Origin: Herbaspirillum sp. WKF16
GTDB taxonomy: Bacteria; Pseudomonadota; Gammaproteobacteria; Burkholderiales; Burkholderiaceae_D
Reading direction: 5' to 3'
Assembly (NCBI RefSeq): GCF_028993615.1
Contig: NZ_CP118632.1
Coordinates: 1,426,001-1,490,000, forward strand
Length of the DNA: 64,000 nt
The notes beneath the pieces are model-generated. The model saw nothing but the letters and a program-made list of their open reading frames with translations. It searched no databases and was not told the origin of the DNA. The position numbers were made by a program, and so were the translations under genes. This document shows positions 15,967 through 23,915 of the stretch, piece after piece (positions within the stretch are counted from its first letter, which is position 1; every line of letters begins with the position of its first letter).

Positions 15967-17718
15967 ATGCCCGGCCGGGGCCGGGGGGCATCCGAGGGAT
16001 GCCGTACGAGAGCCGACCGCGCGGCGGAAAGAGCGACATTGAAACAATTGGGCAATCGGCTCCTGCTGGGTCTGGCCGGCATGGCCGCCTTCTGGGCGCT
16101 GGGGATGGTGAGCGCCAACGAGTTCGCCAAGAGCGCGGCGCTGATGGCGACCGCCTTGCCCGGCATCGCCGGGCTGTTCCTGGTCCTCCCTTACTTCCGT
16201 TCGCGGCCGCGATGGCTGTCCGGCGCGACGCTGGCCATCCTGCTGCTGTTCTTCCTCGATGCCGCCGTGAAGGGCTTCCTGCGCGACTATTTCGGCTTGC
16301 GTCCCAATCCGGTGCTGGTGCTGCAGGCGCTCTTGAACACCAATCCCGCCGAGAGCGATGAGTTCTTCCGCCACAACTGGCGCCAGGTGGCCCAGGCCGC
16401 GACCTCATTCGCGGCGGTCTCGGCCACGGCGTGGCTGGCCGAGCGGCGCCTCGCGCGACGCGAGGCCGGGCATCCCGCGCCGGCCGTGCGGCGTCGCGGC
16501 GCGGTGGCGATCGGCACGCTGCTGGCCGTATTCCTGGCGCTGCATTTCAACCCGACCATGGCCAAGGAGAATCCCCTGCTGTTCTGGCCGATCCGCTACC
16601 TCGACTATCGCGCCCAGTTGGCCTACGCGCAGGACATGCAGGGCGCCATCGACCGGCAGATGGCGCCGCCGGCCCAATGGCAGGTGCGCTACGAGGGGCC
16701 GGCGCGCAACACCGTGGTCTGGGTGATCGGGGAGAGCATCAACCGCAACAACATGTCGTTGTACGGCTATGCGCGCAACACTACGCCGATGCTGGACGCC
16801 CTGCGCAAGGAGCTGCTGGTGTTCCGCGACGTGGTGTCGTCGGAGCCTGCCACCATGTCCTCGCTGATGAAGATGTTCACGCCGGCCGACCTGGATCATC
16901 CGGACGGCTGGAAGAGCCAGCCGGACGTACTGATGCTGGCCAGGGAGGCCGGCTTCAAGACCTTCTGGATTTCCAACCAGGTGCCCAACGACGGCTGGCT
17001 GGGCCTGGTCTCCAGGCGCGCCGACGTCAAGCTGTTCATCAACAAGGGCGCCGGCCGCGGCGAGAACAATTTCGACGGCAACCTCCTGCCGGGGCTGGCG
17101 GCCTCGCTGGGCGACGCGGCCCCGAAGAAGCTGATCATCGTCCACCTGCTTGGCGCCCACCCGACCTACGACATGCGCTACCCCAGCGAATTCGCGCGCT
17201 TCGACGGCGCCGCCGACGCGGTCGCCGCACAGCTCGAAGGCGCGCACCGCTCGCTGTGGATACGCCGGCTGCGCGACGAATACGACAATGCCATCGCCTA
17301 CAACGACTTCGTGCTGGGCAGCATGATCCGCCGCACCATGGCCAGCGCCCCGGCCGACAACGCCAGCCTGCTGTTCAGCTCCGACCATGCGCAGGAAGTC
17401 GGGCATACGCGCGACCACGCCGGACAGTCGGCGGCCGACGCCTCGGGCTACGAGATTCCCATGCTGCTGTGGACGCGCTCCTTCACCGGCAAGAATCCGG
17501 ACGAGAGGGCCATGCTCGAATACCGCCCCTACCAGACCGACCACATGGAGCACACCGTGATGGGCCTGCTCGGCATCCGCTCGTCCTATTACAGGGCGCA
17601 GCGCGACGTGCTCAGCGAGGGATTCCAGGTGCAGGACTTCAGCAACGGCATGCGCCGCATCAATGGCGCGCCGTATGAGCCGAGGACGCTGATCTATAAC
17701 CGTGCGCTGCAGGATTAG
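15967..17718 (+). CDS. phosphoethanolamine transferase-like membrane sulfatase
   Basis: A membrane protein of up to 583 residues of the EptA/CptA alkaline-phosphatase superfamily, which adds phosphoethanolamine to lipid A or LPS core in the periplasm. Four to five hydrophobic segments at about residues 28-190 precede a catalytic domain. VVWVIGESINRNNMSLYGYARNTTP contains the conserved GES...N site with the usual nucleophile region; here asparagine/serine replace the commonly seen threonine. LLFSSDHAQEVGH supplies the metal-binding D-H motif. The first 24 residues look unlike the family; a TTG at 16039 with GGAAAGAG upstream is a likely alternative start. The next gene is convergent. Confidence 0.85.
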   Translation: MPGRGRGASEGCRTRADRAAERATLKQLGNRLLLGLAGMAAFWALGMVSANEFAKSAALMATALPGIAGLFLVLPYFRSRPRWLSGATLAILLLFFLDAAVKGFLRDYFGLRPNPVLVLQALLNTNPAESDEFFRHNWRQVAQAATSFAAVSATAWLAERRLARREAGHPAPAVRRRGAVAIGTLLAVFLALHFNPTMAKENPLLFWPIRYLDYRAQLAYAQDMQGAIDRQMAPPAQWQVRYEGPARNTVVWVIGESINRNNMSLYGYARNTTPMLDALRKELLVFRDVVSSEPATMSSLMKMFTPADLDHPDGWKSQPDVLMLAREAGFKTFWISNQVPNDGWLGLVSRRADVKLFINKGAGRGENNFDGNLLPGLAASLGDAAPKKLIIVHLLGAHPTYDMRYPSEFARFDGAADAVAAQLEGAHRSLWIRRLRDEYDNAIAYNDFVLGSMIRRTMASAPADNASLLFSSDHAQEVGHTRDHAGQSAADASGYEIPMLLWTRSFTGKNPDERAMLEYRPYQTDHMEHTVMGLLGIRSSYYRAQRDVLSEGFQVQDFSNGMRRINGAPYEPRTLIYNRALQD

Positions 17719-17753
17719 TGGGGAATAACGAGGCACCTTTTCCTCCAGCCCAA

Positions 17754-17783
17754 GAAAAAAGACACCCCTTTGCAGGGGTGTCT
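17754..17783 (-). terminator. terminator of the sugar ABC operon
   Basis: Read on the minus strand, GACACCCC and GGGGTGTC (17761-17768 and 17775-17782) form an 8-bp stem followed by seven U residues (17754-17760). It lies 28 bases after the last permease gene and ends the long minus-strand operon. Confidence 0.88.
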
Positions 17784-17810
17784 CTGGTTGTCGCCGCAAA
17801 CAACGGCGGG

Positions 17811-18692
17811 CTATTCCTTGACCGCCCCCGTCATCCCCGACACGTAATACTCCACGAAGAACGAATACACCACCGCCACCGGCAGCGAGCCGAGCAGGGC
17901 GCCGGCCATCAGGGCGCCCCAGTGGTAGACGTCGCCGTCCACCAGTTCGGTGACGATGCCCACCGGCACCGTCTTCACTTCCGAGGAGGAGATGAAGGTC
18001 AGCGCGTAGATGAACTCGTTCCACGACAGCGTGAAGGCGAAAATGCCCGCCGAGATCAGGCCCGGCACTGCCAGCGGCAGGATGATCTTGACCAGGATCT
18101 CCCAGCGCGTGGCGCCGTCGATCAGCGCGCACTCTTCCAGCTCGTAGGGAATGGAGCGGAAGTAGCCCATCAGCAGCCACGTGCAGAATGGGATCAGGAA
18201 GGTCGGGTAGGTCAGGATCAGCGCCCAGCGCGTGTCGAACAGGCCCAGCTTGAACACGATCGCCGCCAGCGGGATGAACAGGATCGAAGGCGGGATCAGG
18301 TAGGCCAGGAAGATGCCCAGGCCGACCTGCTTGGAGCCCTGGAAGCGCAGGCGTTCTATCGCATAGGCGGCGAACACGCTGGCTGCCAGCGAGGCGAAGG
18401 TCGAGACCACCGAGACGATCACGGTATTCAACAGCCAGGCCGGGTACTGGGTCTCGAACAGCAGCTTCTTGAAGTGCGCCAGCGTGGGCGCGATCACCCA
18501 GAACGGATTGCCGCTTTGCGAGAGCAGTTCGGCGTCCGGCTTGAAGGCGGTGATCACCATCCAGTAGAACGGGAACAGCAGCACGAACAAAAAGATCAGC
18601 AGCGGCAGGTAGATCGTGACCCAGCGGCGCGGCGTGGACTGCAGGAAGTCCATGCCCTGGGTTTCCATCTGGTCGTCTTGTTTCTTGGTCAT
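17811..18692 (-). CDS. sugar ABC transporter permease, MalG type
   Basis: A 293-residue inner-membrane permease of the carbohydrate uptake (CUT1) family with six predicted helices. The EAA loop that contacts the ATPase is EECALIDGATRWEILVKIIL near residue 195, followed by PLAVPGLISAGIFAF. Its start codon overlaps the stop of the partner permease by one base, so the two are translationally coupled. Together with the partner permease, binding protein and ATPase it forms a full importer. Its placement in an operon with a sugar-acid dehydratase suggests an aldose, aldonate or glycoside substrate. Confidence 0.92.
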   Translation of the reverse strand: MTKKQDDQMETQGMDFLQSTPRRWVTIYLPLLIFLFVLLFPFYWMVITAFKPDAELLSQSGNPFWVIAPTLAHFKKLLFETQYPAWLLNTVIVSVVSTFASLAASVFAAYAIERLRFQGSKQVGLGIFLAYLIPPSILFIPLAAIVFKLGLFDTRWALILTYPTFLIPFCTWLLMGYFRSIPYELEECALIDGATRWEILVKIILPLAVPGLISAGIFAFTLSWNEFIYALTFISSSEVKTVPVGIVTELVDGDVYHWGALMAGALLGSLPVAVVYSFFVEYYVSGMTGAVKE

Positions 18693-19591
18693 TATTTGTC
18701 ACCTCCTTGTTGCCAGCCGCGACGTTGCAGGCCGAAGTACGAGAACATGATCGCCGCCAGCAGGAAGGGAATCATGTAGGTTGCCAGCGCCGCGCCTTCG
18801 CCCAGTGCGCCGCCGGGAATGGCGCGCTGGAACGACAGCGTGGCCATCAGGTGGGTGGCGTTCAACGGACCGCCGCGGGTCAGCACGTAGATCAGCTGGA
18901 AGTCGGTGAAGGTGAACAGCACCGAGAAGGTCATCACCACCGCGATGATCGGGGTCAACAGCGGCAGCGTGACGTGGCGGAACTGCTGCCACGGCGTGGC
19001 GCCGTCGATGGCCGCAGCCTCATACAGCGAGGGCGAGATGGTCTGCAGGCCGGCCAGCAGCGAGATCGCCACGAACGGGATGCCGCGCCAGACGTTGGCG
19101 AAGACGGTGGACCAGCGCGCGTTCCACGGGTCGCCGAGGAAGTCGATGTAGTGGTCGATCAGGCCCATCTTGGTCAGGGCCCAGCTGATGACGGAGAACT
19201 GCGCGTCGTACAGCCACCAGAAGGCCAGCGCCGAGAGGGCGGTGGGCACGATCCAGGGCAACAGCACGATGGCGCGGAAGAAGGTCTTCAGCGGCACGTT
19301 CTTGTTGAGCAGGATGGCCAGCCACAGGCCCAGCCCGAACTTCAGGATGCTGGCGCTGATGGTGTAGAACAGCGTGTTGAACAGCGACAGCTGCGCGAGC
19401 GAGTCGCCGAACAGGTAGGTGTAGTTGTCCAGGCCGATGAAGCTGCCTTCGCCGCCGATCTTGGTGTCGGTGAAGCCCAGCCACACGCCCAGTCCCAGCG
19501 GGTAGGTCAGGAACACCACCAGCAGGATCACGGCCGGCGCCATGAACAGCATGCCCAGTACGTTACGGTTATTCAGGAAACGGGATAGCAT
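18692..19591 (-). CDS. sugar ABC transporter permease, MalF type
   Basis: A 299-residue permease of the CUT1 family and partner of the MalG-type protein. The EAA motif is YEAAAIDGATPWQQFRHVTLP near residue 205. The hydrophobic N-terminus GMLFMAPAVILLVVFLTYP matches the family's first helix. I chose the ATG at 19591 with GAGG upstream; the longer frame from 19690 begins in the preceding intergenic hairpin area. It is separated from the binding-protein gene by 185 bases that contain a very stable hairpin. Confidence 0.92.
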   Translation of the reverse strand: MLSRFLNNRNVLGMLFMAPAVILLVVFLTYPLGLGVWLGFTDTKIGGEGSFIGLDNYTYLFGDSLAQLSLFNTLFYTISASILKFGLGLWLAILLNKNVPLKTFFRAIVLLPWIVPTALSALAFWWLYDAQFSVISWALTKMGLIDHYIDFLGDPWNARWSTVFANVWRGIPFVAISLLAGLQTISPSLYEAAAIDGATPWQQFRHVTLPLLTPIIAVVMTFSVLFTFTDFQLIYVLTRGGPLNATHLMATLSFQRAIPGGALGEGAALATYMIPFLLAAIMFSYFGLQRRGWQQGGDK

Positions 19592-19730
19592 GATTCGCCT
19601 CGGTTGAGTCGCCGCGCGGCAGGCCGCGCGACGGATGCTGATTTCTCTTGTCTGCCGGTTGATGCGCGCCGGGCCGGCAGGCCCTGACAACCTGCCCCAT
19701 CTGCCCGAGGGAGCCCGGCGCGCGCCAACG

Positions 19731-19766
19731 CCGGCGCCGGCCGCTTACCGCTGCGGCCGGCGCCGG
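19731..19766 (-). other. very stable intercistronic hairpin after the binding-protein gene
   Basis: A perfect 14-bp GC-only stem pairs 19731-19744 (CCGGCGCCGGCCGC) with 19753-19766 around an eight-base loop. It begins about 10 bases after the binding-protein stop codon in the direction of transcription. There is no U run, so it is more likely an mRNA-protecting or processing structure than a terminator. Such structures between binding-protein and permease genes are known to raise the binding protein to permease ratio. Confidence 0.6.
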
Positions 19767-19776
19767 AGCCGCCGCA

Positions 19777-21108
19777 TCAAGCCTTGTAGAAGCGCTTGGC
19801 GCGGTCGGCCGCGCGGTCGATCGCCTGCTGGACGGTCTTGGAGCCGCTGGCCGCTTCGGCCACCATGTCCACCACCACATAGTCGGCCATGCAGGCCGCC
19901 GACGCTTGTCCCAGCGGGCCTTCGTGGCCGTGATCCAGCATGATCGACGCCGAGTCGCGGTACACGGTGGCCTTCGGGTCTTCGGTCCAGATCGGGTTCT
20001 TCTCGTAGGCCTTCAGCGGCTGGCTGACGTAGCCGATGGACGCCTTCATCCATGGGTTGTACTGGTCCGGCTCGAACATGAACTGGACGAAGGCCTTGGC
20101 CGCGTTGGGGAACTTGGTGTGCTTGAAGACCATCATCTGGGTGATCTGCATCAGCTCGGTGGGCTTGCCGGCCGGGCCGATCGGGAAGTGCGCGTGCTGG
20201 GTGTCCTTGCCGATCTCCTGCAGCTTCGGATCGGTGGAGTTCTTGGCCGCGTAGTACACCGAGATGCCGTTGGCGGTCATGCTGATCTGGCCGTCCAGGT
20301 AGGCCTTGTTGTTGGACGGATCCTGCCACGACAGGGTGCCGGGCACGAAGGTGGCGTACAGCTGCTTGGCGTACTCCAGCGCCGCCTTGGTCTCGGGCGA
20401 GTTGATCGCCACGTGGCCGTTCTTGTCCACCAGCTTGCCGCCGTGCGACCACAGCAGCCAGTGCGCCCAGTTGTTGGCGTCGCCCACCGCCTTGCCCAGC
20501 GCGAAGCCGACCGGGGTGTTCTTGGCCTTCAAGGCCTGGCACAGCTTCAGGAAGCCGGCGGTGTCCTTGGGGATGGCGTCGAAGCCGGCGGCCTTGATCT
20601 GGCTTTCGCGATAGACCAGGGCGTTGCCGATCACGCCCAGCGGCAGGGCGATCCACTTGCCGTCCTTGGTGCCGTACTTGCGGCAGACGTCGTACCAGCC
20701 ACCGTAGCGCTTGCCCAGCGAATCGGCCAGGTCGGTCATGTCGATCAGCTTGGTCGGATATTGCTGCGGATCGTCGAACCAGCCCAGCACGATGTCCGGG
20801 CCGCTGCCCACGTTGGCGGCCACGGCCGATTTCGGGCGCACGTCTTCCCAGCCTTCGCTGTCGGTGCGCACGGCCACGCCGGTCAGCTCCGTGAATTTCT
20901 TGACGTTGGCGTTCCACAGGTCTTCGTCGCCCTGGACGAAGCGCTTCCAGCGCAGCACGCGCAGGGTGGCGCCCGACTCGATCGGGTACTTGATGCTGTC
21001 GGCGCCGGCCGCCCCAGGGCCTGCGGCGAAGGCATTCACGCCCACGCTCGTTGCCGCTGCGGCGGCGGCGCTGCTTACCAGGAAGTCGCGTCTTGTCAGC
21101 TTGCTCAT
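19777..21108 (-). CDS. sugar ABC transporter substrate-binding protein, Tat signal
   Basis: A 443-residue extracellular solute-binding protein of the CUT1 (family 1) type. The N-terminus MSKLTRRDFLVSSAAAAAAT is a clear twin-arginine signal, which is unusual for sugar-binding proteins but common in this group of bacteria. Mature features include GSGPDIVLGWFDDPQQYP, LPLGVIGNALVYRESQIKAAG and FVQFMFEPDQYNPWMK. The start at 21108 has an AGGAGAC site. It is the most expressed component by expectation, with structured RNA on both sides of the gene. The operon also holds two permeases, an ATPase, a dehydrogenase and a dehydratase. Confidence 0.92.
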   Translation of the reverse strand: MSKLTRRDFLVSSAAAAAATSVGVNAFAAGPGAAGADSIKYPIESGATLRVLRWKRFVQGDEDLWNANVKKFTELTGVAVRTDSEGWEDVRPKSAVAANVGSGPDIVLGWFDDPQQYPTKLIDMTDLADSLGKRYGGWYDVCRKYGTKDGKWIALPLGVIGNALVYRESQIKAAGFDAIPKDTAGFLKLCQALKAKNTPVGFALGKAVGDANNWAHWLLWSHGGKLVDKNGHVAINSPETKAALEYAKQLYATFVPGTLSWQDPSNNKAYLDGQISMTANGISVYYAAKNSTDPKLQEIGKDTQHAHFPIGPAGKPTELMQITQMMVFKHTKFPNAAKAFVQFMFEPDQYNPWMKASIGYVSQPLKAYEKNPIWTEDPKATVYRDSASIMLDHGHEGPLGQASAACMADYVVVDMVAEAASGSKTVQQAIDRAADRAKRFYKA

Positions 21109-21149
21109 GTCTCCTACTCCTTCAGTGTTGAAAGTGGAATGGACCGCTG

Positions 21150-21252
21150 AGAGTCGCCAGCAAACCGCCGCTGGGCGCATTGCGCCGCTTCGTCGCACTT
21201 TCGTACGGCCTTCGTTGGCGCGCCTTGCCAGCGACGCTTTGCTGGCGACTCT
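21150..21252. repeat. 103-bp element bounded by 15-bp perfect inverted repeats
   Basis: AGAGTCGCCAGCAAA at 21150-21164 is repeated in inverse as TTTGCTGGCGACTCT at 21238-21252, with 73 bases between. It fills much of the 235-bp gap between the ATPase gene and the binding-protein gene. No flanking target duplication is obvious. It could be a small inverted-repeat element or a long-range mRNA stem ahead of the binding-protein gene. Confidence 0.6.
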
Positions 21253-21343
21253 TTTACGGATTTTTCTTGTTGCTGCTGCTGATGGTGCTTCTACTTCTTG
21301 ACTGCGATGCCGGGCATGCAGCCCGGCGGAACGAACGTGGCGA

Positions 21344-22429
21344 TCAGCGGCGCGCCAGCGTCTGGCCCGATTCGGCGTCGAACAGGTGCGTGCGCGTGTG
21401 GTCCGGCACCAGGTGGATGGTGTCGCCGGCGCCGAAGCCGTGGCGTTCGCGGAAGATCGAGGTCAGGCTGGACTCGCCGAAGCGGCTGAACACCTCGGTG
21501 TCGGCGCCGGTCGGCTCGACCACCACCACCTTGGTGGCGATGCCCTGGCCGGCGCTGCCGATGGAGAGATGCTCGGGGCGCACGCCGTAGGTCACCTTCT
21601 GGCCGTCGACGCCTTGCAGGGCGCTGCCGTAGGGCGCCGGGACGCGGGTGCCGTCGGCGAATTCGACCTCGGCGCGGTCTGCATTCTTGCGCAGCGTGCC
21701 GGGGATGAAGTTCATCGCCGGCGAACCGATGAAGCCGGCCACGAACAGGTTGGCGGGATGGTCGTACAGATCCAGCGGACGGCCGCGCTGCTCCACCAGG
21801 CCATCGCGCATGACCACGATCTGGTCGGCCATGGTCATGGCTTCGATCTGGTCGTGGGTGACGTAGATCGAGGTGGTCTTCAGGCGCTGGTGCAGCTCCT
21901 TGATCTCGGTGCGCATCTGCACGCGCAGCTTGGCGTCGAGGTTGGAAAGCGGCTCGTCGAACAGGAACACCTGGGGATCGCGCACGATGGCGCGGCCCAT
22001 GGCCACGCGCTGGCGCTGGCCGCCGGAGAGCTGGCGCGGATAGCGTTCCAGCAGCTGGTTCAGGCCCAGGATGTCGGCCGCCTTCTTGACGCGCTCCTCG
22101 ACGAAGGACTTGTCCTTCTTGGCCAGCGTCAGCGAGAAGGCCATGTTGTCGCGCACGGTCATGTGCGGATACAGGGCGTAGTTCTGGAACACCATGGCGA
22201 TGTCGCGATCCTTGGGCTGGACGTTGTTGACGACCGTGCCGCCGATCAGGATCTCGCCGCCGGTGATTTCTTCCAGGCCTGCGAGCATGCGCAGGAGGGT
22301 CGACTTGCCGCAGCCGGACGGGCCCACCAGAACCGTGAACTCGCCATCGGCGATCTCGATGTCGACGCCGCGGATGATCTGGGTGCTGCCGAATTGTTTT
22401 TTGACTGCGCGAATCTGTACTGATGCCAT
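21344..22429 (-). CDS. sugar ABC transporter ATP-binding protein, UgpC/MalK type
   Basis: A 361-residue ATPase of the carbohydrate importer family. Walker A is GPSGCGKST near residue 37, the signature is [14 protein letters not shown] near 133, Walker B is [12 protein letters not shown] and the H-loop is [11 protein letters not shown]. The C-terminal 120 residues form the regulatory OB-fold domain of MalK/UgpC ([10 protein letters not shown]). It powers the two permeases encoded downstream. It is transcribed after the 2-hydroxyacid dehydrogenase gene with a 232-bp gap that contains strong palindromes, so an internal promoter is possible. Confidence 0.93.
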   Translation of the reverse strand: MASVQIRAVKKQFGSTQIIRGVDIEIADGEFTVLVGPSGCGKSTLLRMLAGLEEITGGEILIGGTVVNNVQPKDRDIAMVFQNYALYPHMTVRDNMAFSLTLAKKDKSFVEERVKKAADILGLNQLLERYPRQLSGGQRQRVAMGRAIVRDPQVFLFDEPLSNLDAKLRVQMRTEIKELHQRLKTTSIYVTHDQIEAMTMADQIVVMRDGLVEQRGRPLDLYDHPANLFVAGFIGSPAMNFIPGTLRKNADRAEVEFADGTRVPAPYGSALQGVDGQKVTYGVRPEHLSIGSAGQGIATKVVVVEPTGADTEVFSRFGESSLTSIFRERHGFGAGDTIHLVPDHTRTHLFDAESGQTLARR

Positions 22430-22467
22430 GCAATTGCTCCTCGTGTGTATCCTCGTTTGATGCTGGC

Positions 22468-22493
22468 GGAACCGGTTCCATGCAAGCGCATGG
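22468..22493. promoter_or_regulatory. palindromes upstream of the sugar ABC ATPase gene
   Basis: GGAACCGGTTCC (22468-22479) is a perfect 12-bp palindrome with a central CG, the form typical of LacI-family operators, 38 bases before the ATPase start. It overlaps CCATGC-AAGC-GCATGG (22478-22493). A third inverted pair, ACCGCGG at 22588-22594 and CCGCGGT at 22616-22622, lies further upstream. No LacI gene is in the window. Confidence 0.45.
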
Positions 22494-22661
22494 ATGCTCC
22501 GAAAGCTCTTTCTTTTAATTCATGGATGCCGGCCTGGTGATCCGGATGCGGCGGCATGCGGGGATCGTATGTCCCCTTTACACATGCACCGCGGACAATT
22601 GCATGCTTGCATCAGCCGCGGTGTTGCTGCGTTGGCGTTCCCTGCGTGCGTTGCCAGGGAA

Positions 22662-23630
22662 TTATTTTTTGTTGTCTTTCTTGCCTTCGACGACCACGTA
22701 GGAAGGTCGCCCGGTGCGGTCCCAGTCGATCAGGTTCTGGGCCGCCTTGCGTCGCAGTTCGCGCGCCGCGACGTCGGAGTAGAACGCCGCGTGCGGCGAC
22801 AATAGCACACGCTTGTGCTGGACGATAGCCGAGGTCGTTTCGGGCGGTTCCACCGGCAGCACGTCCAGCGCCGCCCCCTTCAAGGAACCGCCATCGAGCG
22901 CCGCCAGCAGGTCGTCGATGTCGACCAGGCCGCCGCGCGCCGAGTTGACCAGGTAGCTGTTCGGCTTGAGCAGCTTGAGCAGCGAGCTGTCGATCATGTT
23001 GCGGGTCTCGTCGTTCAAGGGCGTGTGCAGCGAGACCACGTCGGCCTGCCTGAACAGCTCCTCGCGGCCGACGCGCTCGACGTAGGCGGGGAAGTCGCCG
23101 TCGATGATGTGCGGGTCATAGGCGATCACGCGCTTGAACACGTTGCGGCTGATGTGCGCCATGCGCTTGCCGATGCGCCCCAGGCCGACGATGCCGATGG
23201 TCATTTCGGAGGCGCGCGGGATGACGCCGGCGGTGGTGTAGTGCCACTCGCCCGCCTTCACGGCGCGGTCATAGACGGTGATGTTGCGGATCAGGTCCAG
23301 CGCCATGGCCAGCGCGTGCGTGGCGACCTCGCCCACGCCGTAGTCGGGAGAGTTGCCGACCCACACGCCGTATTTGGCGGCGTCGTCGGTGTTGATGGTG
23401 TCGAAGCCGGCGCCGTAGCGGCTGGCGATGCGAATCTCGGGACGCGCCGCGAATACCTTGGCGTTGACCGGCGCGTATTGCACCAGCAAGCCCTGGCATC
23501 CCTCGGATGCGGCGATGACTTCCTCTTCGGTGCGGCATTGCGCCGTCACCACCTCGACGCCGGCGGCCTTGTAGAGCGCCAGCTCCAAGTCGATGTCGGG
23601 GAAATCGTAATCGGTGATCAGTACTTTCAT
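22662..23630 (-). CDS. D-isomer specific 2-hydroxyacid dehydrogenase
   Basis: A 322-residue NAD(P)-dependent dehydrogenase that interconverts 2-keto acids and D-2-hydroxyacids. The Rossmann motif is GLGRIG (149-154), and the catalytic triad is R232 in NSARGG, E261 in DVLPVEPP and H280 in LLSPHAAF. The start at 23630 has GGAGACAAGG upstream. It is 285 bases after the dehydratase gene on the same strand. In a sugar-acid pathway it could reduce a 2-keto-3-deoxy acid cleavage product such as pyruvate, glyoxylate or hydroxypyruvate; the sequence does not fix which. Confidence 0.9.
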   Translation of the reverse strand: MKVLITDYDFPDIDLELALYKAAGVEVVTAQCRTEEEVIAASEGCQGLLVQYAPVNAKVFAARPEIRIASRYGAGFDTINTDDAAKYGVWVGNSPDYGVGEVATHALAMALDLIRNITVYDRAVKAGEWHYTTAGVIPRASEMTIGIVGLGRIGKRMAHISRNVFKRVIAYDPHIIDGDFPAYVERVGREELFRQADVVSLHTPLNDETRNMIDSSLLKLLKPNSYLVNSARGGLVDIDDLLAALDGGSLKGAALDVLPVEPPETTSAIVQHKRVLLSPHAAFYSDVAARELRRKAAQNLIDWDRTGRPSYVVVEGKKDNKK

Positions 23631-23850
23631 TGCCTTGTCTCCATGATGGTTGTCTCGGTCCACCGTGATGCAATTACTTCCGAACCGCGCGGCCGCCATA
23701 TCGTTGCCGGTCCGCGCGCTTCAGTACTGCTGATGTTGCTTCCTTACCGCTGCCGTCGGCCTGTGGCTCTGTCCGTAGCGATTCGGATGTTCTCTTGTTT
23801 CCGTTCCCGGTGTATCCGATCCAAGCGTTTATCCAAAGGGGTTTGATATT

Positions 23851-23895
23851 CCGGGCGCCGGGTGGCGATCCTGCGTCGGCTGCCGTGGCGCCCGG
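23851..23895 (-). other. intercistronic hairpin after the dehydratase gene
   Basis: CCGGGCGCC (23851-23859) and GGCGCCCGG (23887-23895) form a 9-bp stem with a 27-base loop about 20 bases after the dehydratase stop. No U run follows on the minus strand, so it may attenuate or protect rather than end the transcript. The rest of the 285-bp gap up to the next gene shows nothing else. Confidence 0.4.
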
Positions 23896-23915
23896 TGTGT
23901 TGCGATTGCTGGTGC

